Origin: Acidobacteriota bacterium
GTDB lineage: Bacteria > Acidobacteriota > Terriglobia > UBA7540
NCBI GenBank assembly: GCA_003171295.1
Contig: PMYF01000726.1
Coordinates: forward strand, 1 to 16,475
Direction: 5' to 3'
Length of the DNA: 16,475 nucleotides
The notes under the pieces are model-generated. The model searched no databases, had not been told where the DNA came from, and was given only the letters and a program-made list of their open reading frames with translations. Of the stretch, positions 1-8,092 are shown one piece after another (the stretch's first letter is position 1; every line of letters begins with the position of its first letter). Made by a program: the position numbers and the translations under genes.

Positions 1-2111
1 ATCTCTCCGAGCGCGGCGGCTACGCTGTGCACGACGAATCCCGGCTCGTTCTTGGCGAGCAGCTTGTCCGCCAAAGGATGAACCGCGGCACGCGCGGCGG
101 GGCCGATGGCTCCGAGCGCGCCGGCAGCCGCAGCGCGGATGTAATCCAGCGGATCGTTGAGGGCGCGGATAAGCTCGGGGAGAGCCGGGGCTGCGCTGGG
201 GCCCATCGCCTTCAAGGCGAGCACGGCGAGATCGCGCACGCGAGGATTGGGATCCGAAAGCGCCTTCGCGAGAGCGGGAACTGCAGCATCGGCCCTGGGG
301 CCAATCTGCGAGAGCGCCCACGCCGCTGCCGAACGCACCTGAGAATCGGGATCTTTGAGCGCCCCCGCGACCTCGCCCACGGCCGGCCCAGCGTCATCTC
401 CAAAGGCCCCGATAACTCGGACCATATCCGGACGGTCGCTCGCCGGCGCAGCATGGAGCTTCTCGAGGTAGGTTGAAAGAGGCAGGCCGCGGTAAACGGG
501 CGTCCCTTCCGGCGCCGGAGGCACCTCCTCGGGCAGGAGCGGTATCAACTGGGGTTCCGTCTGCGGCTCCCGCTCACCGGCCGAGGCTGGAAGCTTTTCC
601 ACAACCACGTCCATGACGCCGACGTCAAAGCCGGCTGAGCGCTCGTCCTTGCCGACGCAAACCAGGCTGACGGTGTGCCGTCCCTTGGCCAAGTGAAACC
701 AGCCGAGGGGCCGAACGACCGCGACATATACCTCAGGCGCATAATTGTGATAAACGGGAGGGCCGGGAAAGGGAATCTCAGAGGTGGCCGGCTTCCGGGT
801 GTCCAGGTTCGTGGGCTTATCATCGACCAGCGCCACATAATTCCCGTAGTTGGGCGCCAGTGCGATCTGCGGGACAATCTCATAGTACCCGCTCTCCGGA
901 ATGTCGATCGGAATGTTGATTCTCGCCCCCGCGCCCTGCGCCGCGAAGGAGAGAAGGTCTTTCATCCAGTCGACACCAAGCTGCACTGACGCTTTTCCCT
1001 GCTGCGTGGTGACGTCCTTAAGGGAGTCCTCCACCGCAATCTGCACGGCGTTATCGAGCGGCAAACGCGCTGCTCCATAAGGCGGCTCCGGCAGACCCTC
1101 ATTCACGCCTTCTTGATACCAGAAAGCCACACTCGAGTAATAGTCAGGGCGTTCTTCGAAGCCGGAGCGAACCGTGCCATCCGGGTTGTAGGTCCACCCG
1201 TAGTGTTCGATGCCCGCCCAAAGCGACTTCGTGAAAGGAATCGCATCCGGGACGTGCCATCGGTATCCCGTGAGCCGCGACCCCACACGTTCCCCTTCGG
1301 CGACCGGAGAGCCCGTCCAGGGAGCGCTGGATTCGCGCAGGCCCCAGGCCTCATTGAAATAGTCTTCCGATCCCGTTCCGAAAATCTGCGGGTGGGTTGC
1401 TCCATCTATATAAAACAGATCATCACCCTCACCAAACCACGAAATCTGCGATTGGATAATACTCAGAACGGTACCCACGTACTGGCCCCTGCCGCGGATA
1501 TTGAGGAAGGCATAGTTCCTGCCCGCCACTGCAGGGTGCTCCTGGCGGTAGTATGCATGAAAGTAGCCGAGGTCGCCGGGTAAGGACGCGTACTTCCTCC
1601 AATCCACGTGGTAGTAAAGGGTCATTCTCCGGTCCCCTTCATCGGTCACCGTAATCTTGCAGGCCTTCTGGAAGGGCATGGGCCAGTAACTGTTTCGCGC
1701 CCGCCCCAGGGAGTTGTTCTGGACCATGTTGGAATTGAGGTCCGCCTCGTATCCGTTCCCCACACCGAAGAAATCCCCCAAGGGTGAGTCCACGCTGGGT
1801 GTCTTCTTCCCATCGTAGTAAACCCGCAGCCTCGCCAGGCGGGGCCAGGCGTATTCGTTGTCCGCAACGGTGACCCAAATGTGACTGACCATGCCGGGAC
1901 CTGGGAGGTCGGCCAGGACCAGCGTTTCACCCGGCAGGAGGTGCTTGCTGTCGTCGTTGCTGAACACGTAGCGGTTTTCGCTGGGGGATCGAGAGGCGGA
2001 GTAGTTCTTCAGGCGTGCCACGTCCAGGGAATTCAAGAAGTCATTCTGCGGCCCTTGCGCGGCAGCAACTCCAGAAACGAACATCAGAAAGCTTAGTAGT
2101 AGGGATTTCAT
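1..2111 (-). CDS. Secreted GH172 (DUF2961) glycosidase with C-terminal HEAT repeats, partial at left edge
   Basis: The frame is open from an ATG at 2111 to the window edge, giving 703 visible codons with no stop. The AAGGAG four bases before the ATG supports this start. Residues 1-18 form a signal peptide (basic MKS, hydrophobic stretch, AAA-Q cleavage site), so the protein is exported. Residues of about 25-400 are the DUF2961 fold, now CAZy GH172, whose known members act on difructose anhydrides and arabinofuranosides. The signature GTGSEDYF lies at 245-252. Glu228 (in GEGDD) and Glu249 are 21 residues apart, the same spacing I recall for the catalytic pair of the Bifidobacterium alpha-fructofuranosidase. 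A beta-rich domain follows (about 395-510), then a Pro/Glu linker, then HEAT-like helical repeats from about residue 555 to the edge. The GH106 gene lies 45 bases upstream on the same strand, so the two are probably cotranscribed. Substrate is unknown; an alpha-furanoside is an inference. Confidence 0.9.
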   Translation of the reverse strand, partial: MKSLLLSFLMFVSGVAAAQGPQNDFLNSLDVARLKNYSASRSPSENRYVFSNDDSKHLLPGETLVLADLPGPGMVSHIWVTVADNEYAWPRLARLRVYYDGKKTPSVDSPLGDFFGVGNGYEADLNSNMVQNNSLGRARNSYWPMPFQKACKITVTDEGDRRMTLYYHVDWRKYASLPGDLGYFHAYYRQEHPAVAGRNYAFLNIRGRGQYVGTVLSIIQSQISWFGEGDDLFYIDGATHPQIFGTGSEDYFNEAWGLRESSAPWTGSPVAEGERVGSRLTGYRWHVPDAIPFTKSLWAGIEHYGWTYNPDGTVRSGFEERPDYYSSVAFWYQEGVNEGLPEPPYGAARLPLDNAVQIAVEDSLKDVTTQQGKASVQLGVDWMKDLLSFAAQGAGARINIPIDIPESGYYEIVPQIALAPNYGNYVALVDDKPTNLDTRKPATSEIPFPGPPVYHNYAPEVYVAVVRPLGWFHLAKGRHTVSLVCVGKDERSAGFDVGVMDVVVEKLPASAGEREPQTEPQLIPLLPEEVPPAPEGTPVYRGLPLSTYLEKLHAAPASDRPDMVRVIGAFGDDAGPAVGEVAGALKDPDSQVRSAAAWALSQIGPRADAAVPALAKALSDPNPRVRDLAVLALKAMGPSAAPALPELIRALNDPLDYIRAAAAGALGAIGPAARAAVHPLADKLLAKNEPGFVVHSVAAALGE

Positions 2112-2156
2112 GAAACTCCTTCTGGCTGGATTTGCGTGCCAGGGTCCCTCATACAT

Positions 2157-5100
2157 TTAGCCATCGATGGCCCGTCGGACTGCTGTTCTCAGACGCACGG
2201 GTCCGATCAGCCCGGATTCCAGCAGCGGATCATCCTTACTGTAATGTCTCCAGACGCAGAATGTCACGCGCTGGCCGGGCGGCTTGGGCTTGCCCTGGGC
2301 AAACCAATCCGGAATCTTCGCAATCGCGCCCATCCCGGGGCCGCTGAAGTTAAAGCTTCCTCCGCCCCCGTACTCATATTCAGGGGGTAATTGCTCATCG
2401 CCAATCAGCCGGTTCGGCCATTGATTCGTGACCCGGATTTCCAGGTCGTTGCGCCCAGATCGCACCACATCGGTGATATCCAACCGGTAGGGCGGCTTCC
2501 ATACATTGCCAATTTCCTTGCCGTTCAGCGTGACTTCGGCGATCACTTCCACCCACCCCAGATCCAGGAACAGCCGCTTGCCGCCTGCCTTGGCGCTGGC
2601 CGGAACGCTGAACTGGTTGGTATAAGCGGCGGTACCGGAGAAGTATTTCACTCCGGCCTCGGATTGCCTATGCAGCGACGTCAATTGGGGAAGAGTGACT
2701 TCCGGAGGCGCACCCAGGTTGGGCGGGAAGATAACCTTCCACGGCCCCTTGATGTCCACCGGCGCGCCGATGCCCGAGATCTTCAGGGATGAGCTTCGAC
2801 CGGCGCTATCCCGCAGCGAGTAGATGCCGTCTTGCCAGAAAAGCAGTTCCGGCTTTGCGGCGCCTGAGTGCTCCAAGGCCGGCGGCGCTTCAGGGTCCGG
2901 TATTCCGGTTGCCGCCAAATGCTGGATGCGAGAGTCGTCCAGAACCTCCTTGAATAGTTCCGGCTCACTCATGTGCCCCATATAGTACAACGCTCCGTCG
3001 GTTTGATAAGCCTCTCCGAGCCCCGGGTGCACCGCTTTGCCTGATCTTCTGCCTTGGCCGACAAGCTTTCCATCCACATAAACCGAAGGAACCCCCTCCT
3101 TGTACACGACGGCCAGGTGCGTCCAGCCCGCGAGCTGTGTTTGGATCGACAACACCGGAGTGGGATTACCGGTTGCCCGTTCGAAAAGCACGACGCCATT
3201 GCGACCCGCATTAAACCCGCAGGCTGCGTGGCCCGCACCGTAGACCTTTTCTCCCGCCGGCGGATAAACATTATAACTGGCGGTACTGAGAACCTCCTCA
3301 AGACTCCCACCCGGCCCGCCAATCTTGGGAAGACTGGCGGTGAAATCCGGCTTCACCCACACGCTGATGGTGAAATTGTTCACCACGTCACCGTGTAGTC
3401 CGGAAGCAGGCAAGGGGAAGGGTTGCGTCGATATGAGCGCCATGCCTTCCTTCGAGATCAATTCGAGGCGACGCGTCGCCAGCGGCGAACGGAACACCAC
3501 AAATACGGACCCGGCGGTTTCGAGATGGATCGGAACGCTCGTACGCCCGCCGGCCAGATCGTAAGTTGCCACGGGCGCGATCTCGCCGGAAAGCGGATTC
3601 CAAAGTTCCGGCCGCTTTCCCTCCACCCGGAACGTGCAGACCAAATCCTCGGATTGCCGCCGCCGGTTAGCCACGAAATAGACCTCAGAGTCTCCTACAC
3701 GCCGGTGGATGTAGTTGATGGGCGCATCCGCGGCTCTCGCTGTGAACTCGAAATCCGGCTTGACGCCCAGCTTATCCATCACCGCGCGCATCGGTTGGCC
3801 CCAGAAGACGCGTCCGCTGCCGTAGGACCGTTCCGTCGTGGTCTTCCCGTCCAGATCGCCCCAGACTTCGTTGGCGATGCGCCGTACTTCATCACTGTTG
3901 TCTGAAAGGCTGGGAGACTGGACGGGCTTGGGGCCCACCAGCCACATGCCCTGGTTCACCAGTTCGCGAATCTTCCGCAGCACGCCCAGCGACAACGTTG
4001 TCTCATTGCGTAGCACCAGAGCCCGGTAACTCATTCTGTCCGGCAGAACGATCCGGCCGCCCTCAATCTTGAGCCGCTTCTGGATGGAGTCCGCGTCGAT
4101 GGTGTCCCAATCGTATCCCGGCGGAGGAGGTGGGTCCAATTGCCCCAAGCCAGGCGCCCGCTGGGGAGAGTTCTCTCCCGTGAAGTAGAGCAGGTCCGCG
4201 ACGAACTTGCCCTCCTGAAGCATCGTCTGGCAGCGGGAAATGTAGCGGAGCCAGCCCCCGGACTTTTCAAACCAAGTGTTGGTTCGCTCCCAATGCCAGC
4301 CCCACGGCCCCATAGTCATGCCCGGCAGGACGTCGGGGTGCGGCTGATGGCAATAGCGATGGAAGACGTACTGGTTCAGCCCCTGGGTGTACATGAAGTC
4401 CCCAGTCGTCTTCATGCAGTAGGGGTACTCCTGCCATTTCGTTGTCGACGTGAAGGACTCCGCGCCGATCACCCGCTTCCCATTGATGTGCGCGACCGAG
4501 GCTGCCAGTTTAATGCTATGGTGATTGGCCTCCCCCAGCCAGAATTCGCCCATGACCATGTCGGCATATACGCCCGATGGCATCTCATCGAAATTTCCGG
4601 GATCATACGGCTCGATGAAGGCCTTCATCCCGTGTTGGTGGCAGTCCTCGGCGAAGCGGCCGTAGTAGTTCTCCTCCATCAGTTCAGCTTGCGTCTTGCG
4701 GATATCCCAAAGGAATCGTTCGGAGTCCTCGGCGCTCCCCACCACCCGGCCGAGCATCGCCGGCAGGTATTTCCGCAAGTCGTAGCCGCGGCGCTTCTCG
4801 AACTCCTGCGGGAACGCGGCGGTCCAGTTCTGCAGGCCCACTTCATAGCTGTCAATCGTCGCTCCCGCCATGCCTTTGGCGGCAAGCGGGCCGATGACGT
4901 CGAGTAAATCTCCGAAAAAGTGGGTGAAATGGAAATCGAAGGCTGCCTTGTTAAACTTGTCGCACTCGAGGCCCACGCCACCATCCGGCGCGGGCGCGTT
5001 TTGTGCTCCCGTCGTAGTGTGCCCGACGCGCAGAACGGTCCAGTCTCCGGCGGGCGCCTGCCAGCTGAGCCGGCCCTGTTGGTCCATGTACTGGCTGATA

Positions 5101-6233
5101 TCGAGAACGGAAGCGGGATCGATAAAGGGCCCGCTGGGCTGCTCCACCGGGCCGCCCGGGGGCGCCGGGAAGGGGCCTCCTATGTCCGTAAAGTTGGCCT
5201 TGAGAATCCAGTTGGCTAGGCGAGAAGCCCCGGAAAGCCGGATACCGCTGAAACGGCGCGCCTGCGAGAAAACCAGCCGAAAGATCTTCGCACGAGTGGC
5301 GGGGAAATTCACACTAGTGGGTACGCCACCCTCGTATACCGCCGGGAAAGGGTCGAAGAAGTTGTCATAGTGCACGAGGATGTCACAGACTTTATGAAAC
5401 TGCGCGCCATCGTCCGAAACTTCGAGCGAGATTGGTATCCTGCCCCTGGAGTCGATGCCGGCAGAGTCCGCAGGCGGACCCGCCACATCACGCACGGAGG
5501 TAGTTGACAAGGTAATCGACCGCGCTTCGAAGGGTTCGGCAAACTCAAGCTGCAGGTATGCAGATTGCCCACCCGCGGCCGGATGCACCTCCGCCGCCGT
5601 CGCGGGGTCGCCGTCGGTGAACAGCTTTGCATCCGCAGAACCGCTGCTCGAGGTGACGCCGCTGAGCAACTCCTCGAGGGGCCGGGTCTCCCCCGACTGC
5701 GCCGGGAAGGCTATTACCAAGGCGTCGCGATAGTAGTTGAGTTTCGCGGGTGGCTGGCGCAGCGTGGTGTTGACGGCTTGGCCACCGGCGAGAGTGGTCT
5801 CGGACCAAGTCAACACCTGCATCGAAAGCTCCGGGGGTATCCACGGGCCGCCGCTCGATGACCAGCCGGGGCAGTTGTGCATGGCAAATCCCAGCCCCAA
5901 CCGATCGGCCTCTCTGGCCGCGTGCTTCAGCAGGAGGATATGTTCCGGGCTCCCGTAATCAACCGGCCCCTTGGGTATTCCCGAGCCGGGCTGGAAGATC
6001 TGGAAGGCCTTGACACCCACACGCTTCATGGCTTCCAGGTCGCGGGTGATCCCGATTTCCGAGATGCTCCCGTTCATCCAGTGCCACCAATTGTGCGGTC
6101 CAGCCGAGGGCGGCGGATTCCGGAAATCCCTTTCCAATTCATGCGCGTCAGCAGCTTGGGCGACCAGCCATCCATCCGCCCATAACGTCAGCGCCCCCGC
6201 GGCGCAACTCTTCATGAAGGTTCGTCGTTTCAT
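2157..6233 (-). CDS. Tat-exported GH106 family (alpha-L-rhamnosidase-like) glycoside hydrolase with internal LamG domain
   Basis: This encodes about 1358 residues. I start at 6233 because GGAGG lies six bases before that ATG and the protein then opens with KRRTFMK, a twin-arginine signal; the upstream in-frame start at 6275 would add 14 residues ahead of it. Family marks are WWHWMNGSI near the N-terminus, AMKRVGVKAFQIF and HNCPGWSSSGGPW. A discoidin-like region follows at about 215-330. Glu464 in DSYEVG and Glu592 in GAESFT are the likely acid/base pair. A LamG/concanavalin-like domain (about 935-1110; ISVWVKPDF, WTHLAVVY, SVYVDGKLVG) precedes the usual C-terminal GH2-like sandwich (about 1155-1290). 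Known GH106 enzymes release alpha-L-rhamnose, often from pectic or other complex glycans. It is exported, and probably heads a unit with the GH172 gene. Family is firm; the exact linkage cleaved is not. Confidence 0.92.
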   Translation of the reverse strand: MKRRTFMKSCAAGALTLWADGWLVAQAADAHELERDFRNPPPSAGPHNWWHWMNGSISEIGITRDLEAMKRVGVKAFQIFQPGSGIPKGPVDYGSPEHILLLKHAAREADRLGLGFAMHNCPGWSSSGGPWIPPELSMQVLTWSETTLAGGQAVNTTLRQPPAKLNYYRDALVIAFPAQSGETRPLEELLSGVTSSSGSADAKLFTDGDPATAAEVHPAAGGQSAYLQLEFAEPFEARSITLSTTSVRDVAGPPADSAGIDSRGRIPISLEVSDDGAQFHKVCDILVHYDNFFDPFPAVYEGGVPTSVNFPATRAKIFRLVFSQARRFSGIRLSGASRLANWILKANFTDIGGPFPAPPGGPVEQPSGPFIDPASVLDISQYMDQQGRLSWQAPAGDWTVLRVGHTTTGAQNAPAPDGGVGLECDKFNKAAFDFHFTHFFGDLLDVIGPLAAKGMAGATIDSYEVGLQNWTAAFPQEFEKRRGYDLRKYLPAMLGRVVGSAEDSERFLWDIRKTQAELMEENYYGRFAEDCHQHGMKAFIEPYDPGNFDEMPSGVYADMVMGEFWLGEANHHSIKLAASVAHINGKRVIGAESFTSTTKWQEYPYCMKTTGDFMYTQGLNQYVFHRYCHQPHPDVLPGMTMGPWGWHWERTNTWFEKSGGWLRYISRCQTMLQEGKFVADLLYFTGENSPQRAPGLGQLDPPPPPGYDWDTIDADSIQKRLKIEGGRIVLPDRMSYRALVLRNETTLSLGVLRKIRELVNQGMWLVGPKPVQSPSLSDNSDEVRRIANEVWGDLDGKTTTERSYGSGRVFWGQPMRAVMDKLGVKPDFEFTARAADAPINYIHRRVGDSEVYFVANRRRQSEDLVCTFRVEGKRPELWNPLSGEIAPVATYDLAGGRTSVPIHLETAGSVFVVFRSPLATRRLELISKEGMALISTQPFPLPASGLHGDVVNNFTISVWVKPDFTASLPKIGGPGGSLEEVLSTASYNVYPPAGEKVYGAGHAACGFNAGRNGVVLFERATGNPTPVLSIQTQLAGWTHLAVVYKEGVPSVYVDGKLVGQGRRSGKAVHPGLGEAYQTDGALYYMGHMSEPELFKEVLDDSRIQHLAATGIPDPEAPPALEHSGAAKPELLFWQDGIYSLRDSAGRSSSLKISGIGAPVDIKGPWKVIFPPNLGAPPEVTLPQLTSLHRQSEAGVKYFSGTAAYTNQFSVPASAKAGGKRLFLDLGWVEVIAEVTLNGKEIGNVWKPPYRLDITDVVRSGRNDLEIRVTNQWPNRLIGDEQLPPEYEYGGGGSFNFSGPGMGAIAKIPDWFAQGKPKPPGQRVTFCVWRHYSKDDPLLESGLIGPVRLRTAVRRAIDG

Positions 6234-6239
6234 GGCAAT

Positions 6240-6244
6240 CCTCC
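6240..6244 (-). promoter_or_regulatory. Ribosome binding site fixing the GH106 start
   Basis: GGAGG on the minus strand lies six bases before the ATG at 6233. No such site precedes the upstream in-frame start at 6275, and the Tat motif follows directly after 6233. This decides the start. Confidence 0.75.
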
Positions 6245-6248
6245 GAAA

Positions 6249-6278
6249 GCCGTGTGCGCACCCAGCCGTGCGCACGGC
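6249..6278. promoter_or_regulatory. Tandem GTGCGCAC sites with a 14-base perfect palindrome in the GH106 leader
   Basis: GTGCGCAC, itself a palindrome, occurs at 6254-6261 and 6268-6275, with centres 14 bases apart. The second copy extends to the perfect palindrome GCCGTGCGCACGGC at 6265-6278. Each copy is also preceded by GCCGTG, so the block is an imperfect direct repeat. It sits 16-45 bases upstream of the GH106 start codon, in the presumed leader. It could be an operator for a dimeric repressor of the glycoside hydrolase unit, or a small hairpin in the mRNA. No regulator gene is seen in the window. The symmetry is seen; the function is inferred. Confidence 0.4.
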
Positions 6279-6671
6279 GTCATGCTGATTCGCAGACGAT
6301 GCTGGTGTGGGTTGAGGCGGGATTGATTCACGGGCCTTCTCCGGCGCCGCTCACGCGCCGTTTCAACTCCTCACTGACGTTTCCATTATGATTAGGCACA
6401 CCTGGCACGGTCGCCGTGCAAATGTCGGTGAGTCTGGCGCTATCGCGCATGGTGTAAGAGTTGGCGTCCTCGAAAGAAAGTCAGAAGATCCCGCCTGCTA
6501 CGGGCACATCGTACCAGAGACTCATATCCTATTCAAAATAACGATTAGACTGGTGGAAGCTTCTGGGAGTCTGTCTGGTGAGTTGGGCCGCCTGCCCACC
6601 GTTTAAAAGGCCAGTTACCCTCCAGAGAGGGAGCCGCGGGCCGCAGCGAATCGCTCCGTACCGCAATACGG

Positions 6672-7688
6672 TCAGGAGCCCGTTGTATTGTTGGACTTGT
6701 AGGGATTGGCGAGAGGATCCTTGCGTTTGGCTACGGAGTAGCCCCAGCGATCAGTGGCCCCCTGATAGGTATGGTTCTTGCGCAACGCGATGAATTCCTC
6801 CGCTGTCTTCAGCACCTCGTTGGGTCGGATGCGGCTGCGGACGAGGAAGTCGGGCTCGGGCGGATTGCACGCGAGTGGCACTCCGACGGTCGCCGAGCTT
6901 TTTGCTTCGCCGGGCACCCGCGTGATCTTGGCGTTGGTCGGCAGGGCGGCGCCTTGGTAGCGGAGGTCCATACTCCAGCGGACGACGTCGGTCTTGTTCT
7001 CGAAGCTGGCGTGAGGCGTGCGGTTGGTCAGGAGCAGAACGCCACCCTTGGGAACCGGCGCAACCACGGGCTTTCGATCGCCAAATTCCTTTCCAGGAAT
7101 GACCAGGTAATGGGCCATGTCGTCAGGATGGTGAAAGAATAGTCCGCCCTTGTGCGCGCGCGGCATTACCCAAAGGCAGCCCCGCTCCTCTGTGGCATCC
7201 ACAAGAGGCAGCCAGACGGTCAAGACCAACCCCATATCGCAGTAAGGCTCAAAGTAGGCCGAGTCCTGATGCCAGGGCACGGGACTCCACGCGTGGCTGC
7301 GCACTTTCGGGCGCATCCGGTAGACGGCGGAGGCAATCACTTCCGGACCGCAAAACTGCTCCGCCACGTCAAGGAGCTTGGGGTTGGTCATGAGCCCAAA
7401 GAAGCTCGGCAGGACGACTTTCATGTCCCACATCGATTTGGAGATGTTGTTGTTCTCGGCGTCAACGCAGGTCAGGCGGTGCTCGAAATCATATTCCTCG
7501 TACGTCCGCGATAGCTTGCCGTCGGCTACGGCCGCTCGACAGCGTGCATCGAGGTCGGCGCTGATTTCATCGATCACGGGCTGCAATTCAGCGTCGTCGA
7601 AGAGGCGTTCGATGACCAAGTATCCCGCGTCCTGAAAGTGGTGGATCTGCCGGTCGTCAAGACAAAACTGAAATGTGTCGCATCCCAT
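6672..7688 (-). CDS. Phytanoyl-CoA dioxygenase (PhyH) family Fe(II)/2-oxoglutarate oxygenase
   Basis: This 338-residue protein is a normal length for the PhyH family, whose members hydroxylate small substrates using Fe(II), oxygen and 2-oxoglutarate in the cytoplasm. The iron triad is visible: His140 and Asp142 in PWHQDSAYF, and His226 in RTPHASFEN. Arg237, eleven residues after the last His, fits the 2-oxoglutarate carboxylate ligand. The N-terminus (FQDAGYLVIERLFDDAEL) is the classic PhyH opening. No signal peptide is present. GGAGG lies ten bases before the ATG at 7688. The gene seems monocistronic: 391 bases separate it from treT upstream and 438 from GH106 downstream, and it has its own promoter-like site. 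Substrate cannot be told from sequence; a role in sugar or compatible-solute metabolism is only suggested by the neighbours. Confidence 0.9.
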   Translation of the reverse strand: MGCDTFQFCLDDRQIHHFQDAGYLVIERLFDDAELQPVIDEISADLDARCRAAVADGKLSRTYEEYDFEHRLTCVDAENNNISKSMWDMKVVLPSFFGLMTNPKLLDVAEQFCGPEVIASAVYRMRPKVRSHAWSPVPWHQDSAYFEPYCDMGLVLTVWLPLVDATEERGCLWVMPRAHKGGLFFHHPDDMAHYLVIPGKEFGDRKPVVAPVPKGGVLLLTNRTPHASFENKTDVVRWSMDLRYQGAALPTNAKITRVPGEAKSSATVGVPLACNPPEPDFLVRSRIRPNEVLKTAEEFIALRKNHTYQGATDRWGYSVAKRKDPLANPYKSNNTTGS

Positions 7689-7742
7689 CGTGCAGCCGCC
7701 TCCGGAGTTTTGCTGGATTTTCCTGGTACCCGCCCTACTTTT

Positions 7743-7772
7743 CTAATAGCAGAAAACTTGTCCATCTGTCAA
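7743..7772 (-). promoter_or_regulatory. Sigma70-type promoter for the PhyH gene
   Basis: On the minus strand a perfect -35 TTGACA (7767-7772) is followed after 18 bases by TATTAG (7743-7748), which is preceded by TGC as in extended -10 elements. The predicted start of transcription is near 7736, about 48 bases before the ATG at 7688. The surroundings are locally AT-rich in a GC-rich window. Confidence 0.6.
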
Positions 7773-7787
7773 TTCAGTATTAGTCGT

Positions 7788-7817
7788 TGTTACAATTTGT
7801 CGTATGAAGTTGTAACA
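7788..7817. promoter_or_regulatory. Two-turn inverted repeat TGTTACAA-N14-TTGTAACA upstream of the PhyH promoter
   Basis: A perfect 8-base inverted repeat has arms at 7788-7795 and 7810-7817, with a 14-base spacer. Arm centres are 22 bases apart, two helical turns, as expected for a dimeric DNA-binding protein. It lies just upstream of the -35 at 7767-7772, roughly 52-81 bases before the predicted transcript start, which fits an activator site or an upstream operator better than a terminator. The regulator is not in the window. Confidence 0.45.
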
Positions 7818-8047
7818 CCCGTCAATAACCCACCTCGCGGACACCCAGGGGGATCGCACCAAGGTTGGGTGTAAACACTAACGCGATCGTTTCCGGGAAA
7901 AGATTCTCTCCAACTATTTGCCTCCGGGGAGATAAATTGCCTGCGTGCTGACCTGTGAGGGCATGGAGACCGGCTCAGCGTGCGTTGATTGGAATACGGT
8001 GCCAACGTGCCGGGTACCTTGTAACGCAAGTCCGCATTTTAGTAACG

Positions 8048-8092
8048 GAGGGCGGGCGGGGGTATGAGCTTGAGGCAGGTCAGCCCGCCCTC
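8048..8092 (-). terminator. GC-rich hairpin spanning the stop codon of the last trehalose-operon gene
   Basis: GAGGGCGGGC (8048-8057) and GCCCGCCCTC (8083-8092) form a perfect 10-base stem with a 25-base loop. The proximal arm is the last coding bases of the glycosyltransferase, so the TGA at 8080-8082 is the first codon of the loop. No T-run follows on the minus strand, so it is not a classic intrinsic terminator. It may instead protect the 3' end of the operon mRNA. Confidence 0.4.

Larger units (their letters stand above)
6234..6671. other. Gene-free stretch between the dioxygenase and the GH106 gene
   Basis: These 438 bases hold the 3' region of the dioxygenase gene and the leader of the GH106 gene. 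I see the palindrome block at 6249-6278 and a short hairpin GCACGG/CCGTGC at 6405-6419. There is also a possible -10 (CATAAT on the minus strand, 6385-6390) with no convincing -35. Two weak hairpins lie just past the dioxygenase stop: CCGTA/TACGG at 6656-6671, and CCCTC/GAGGG at 6618-6631, the latter followed on the minus strand after nine bases by TTTT. Short frames on either strand do not look like proteins. Confidence 0.5.
7689..8079. other. Gene-free stretch between treT-like and PhyH genes
   Basis: These 391 bases carry the PhyH promoter (7743-7772) and the TGTTACAA inverted repeat (7788-7817). They also hold a 7-base inverted repeat ACACCCA/TGGGTGT (7841-7847 and 7866-7872), and the distal arm of the hairpin that ends the trehalose operon (8048-8057). 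I find no convincing coding frame; short frames on both strands lack recognisable protein features. Confidence 0.5.

Noticed and set aside
1113..1583. Plus-strand open frame opposite the GH172 gene
   Set aside because: It overlaps the conserved GTGSEDYF region on the other strand and encodes no domain.
4140..4907. Plus-strand open frame of 255 codons inside the GH106 gene
   Set aside because: It is the antisense shadow of a well-supported GH106 reading frame; its protein has no recognisable motif and such frames are common at this GC content.
6234..6275. Upstream in-frame start of the GH106 gene
   Set aside because: It would place 14 non-conserved residues before the Tat motif and lacks a ribosome site, whereas the ATG at 6233 has GGAGG six bases ahead.
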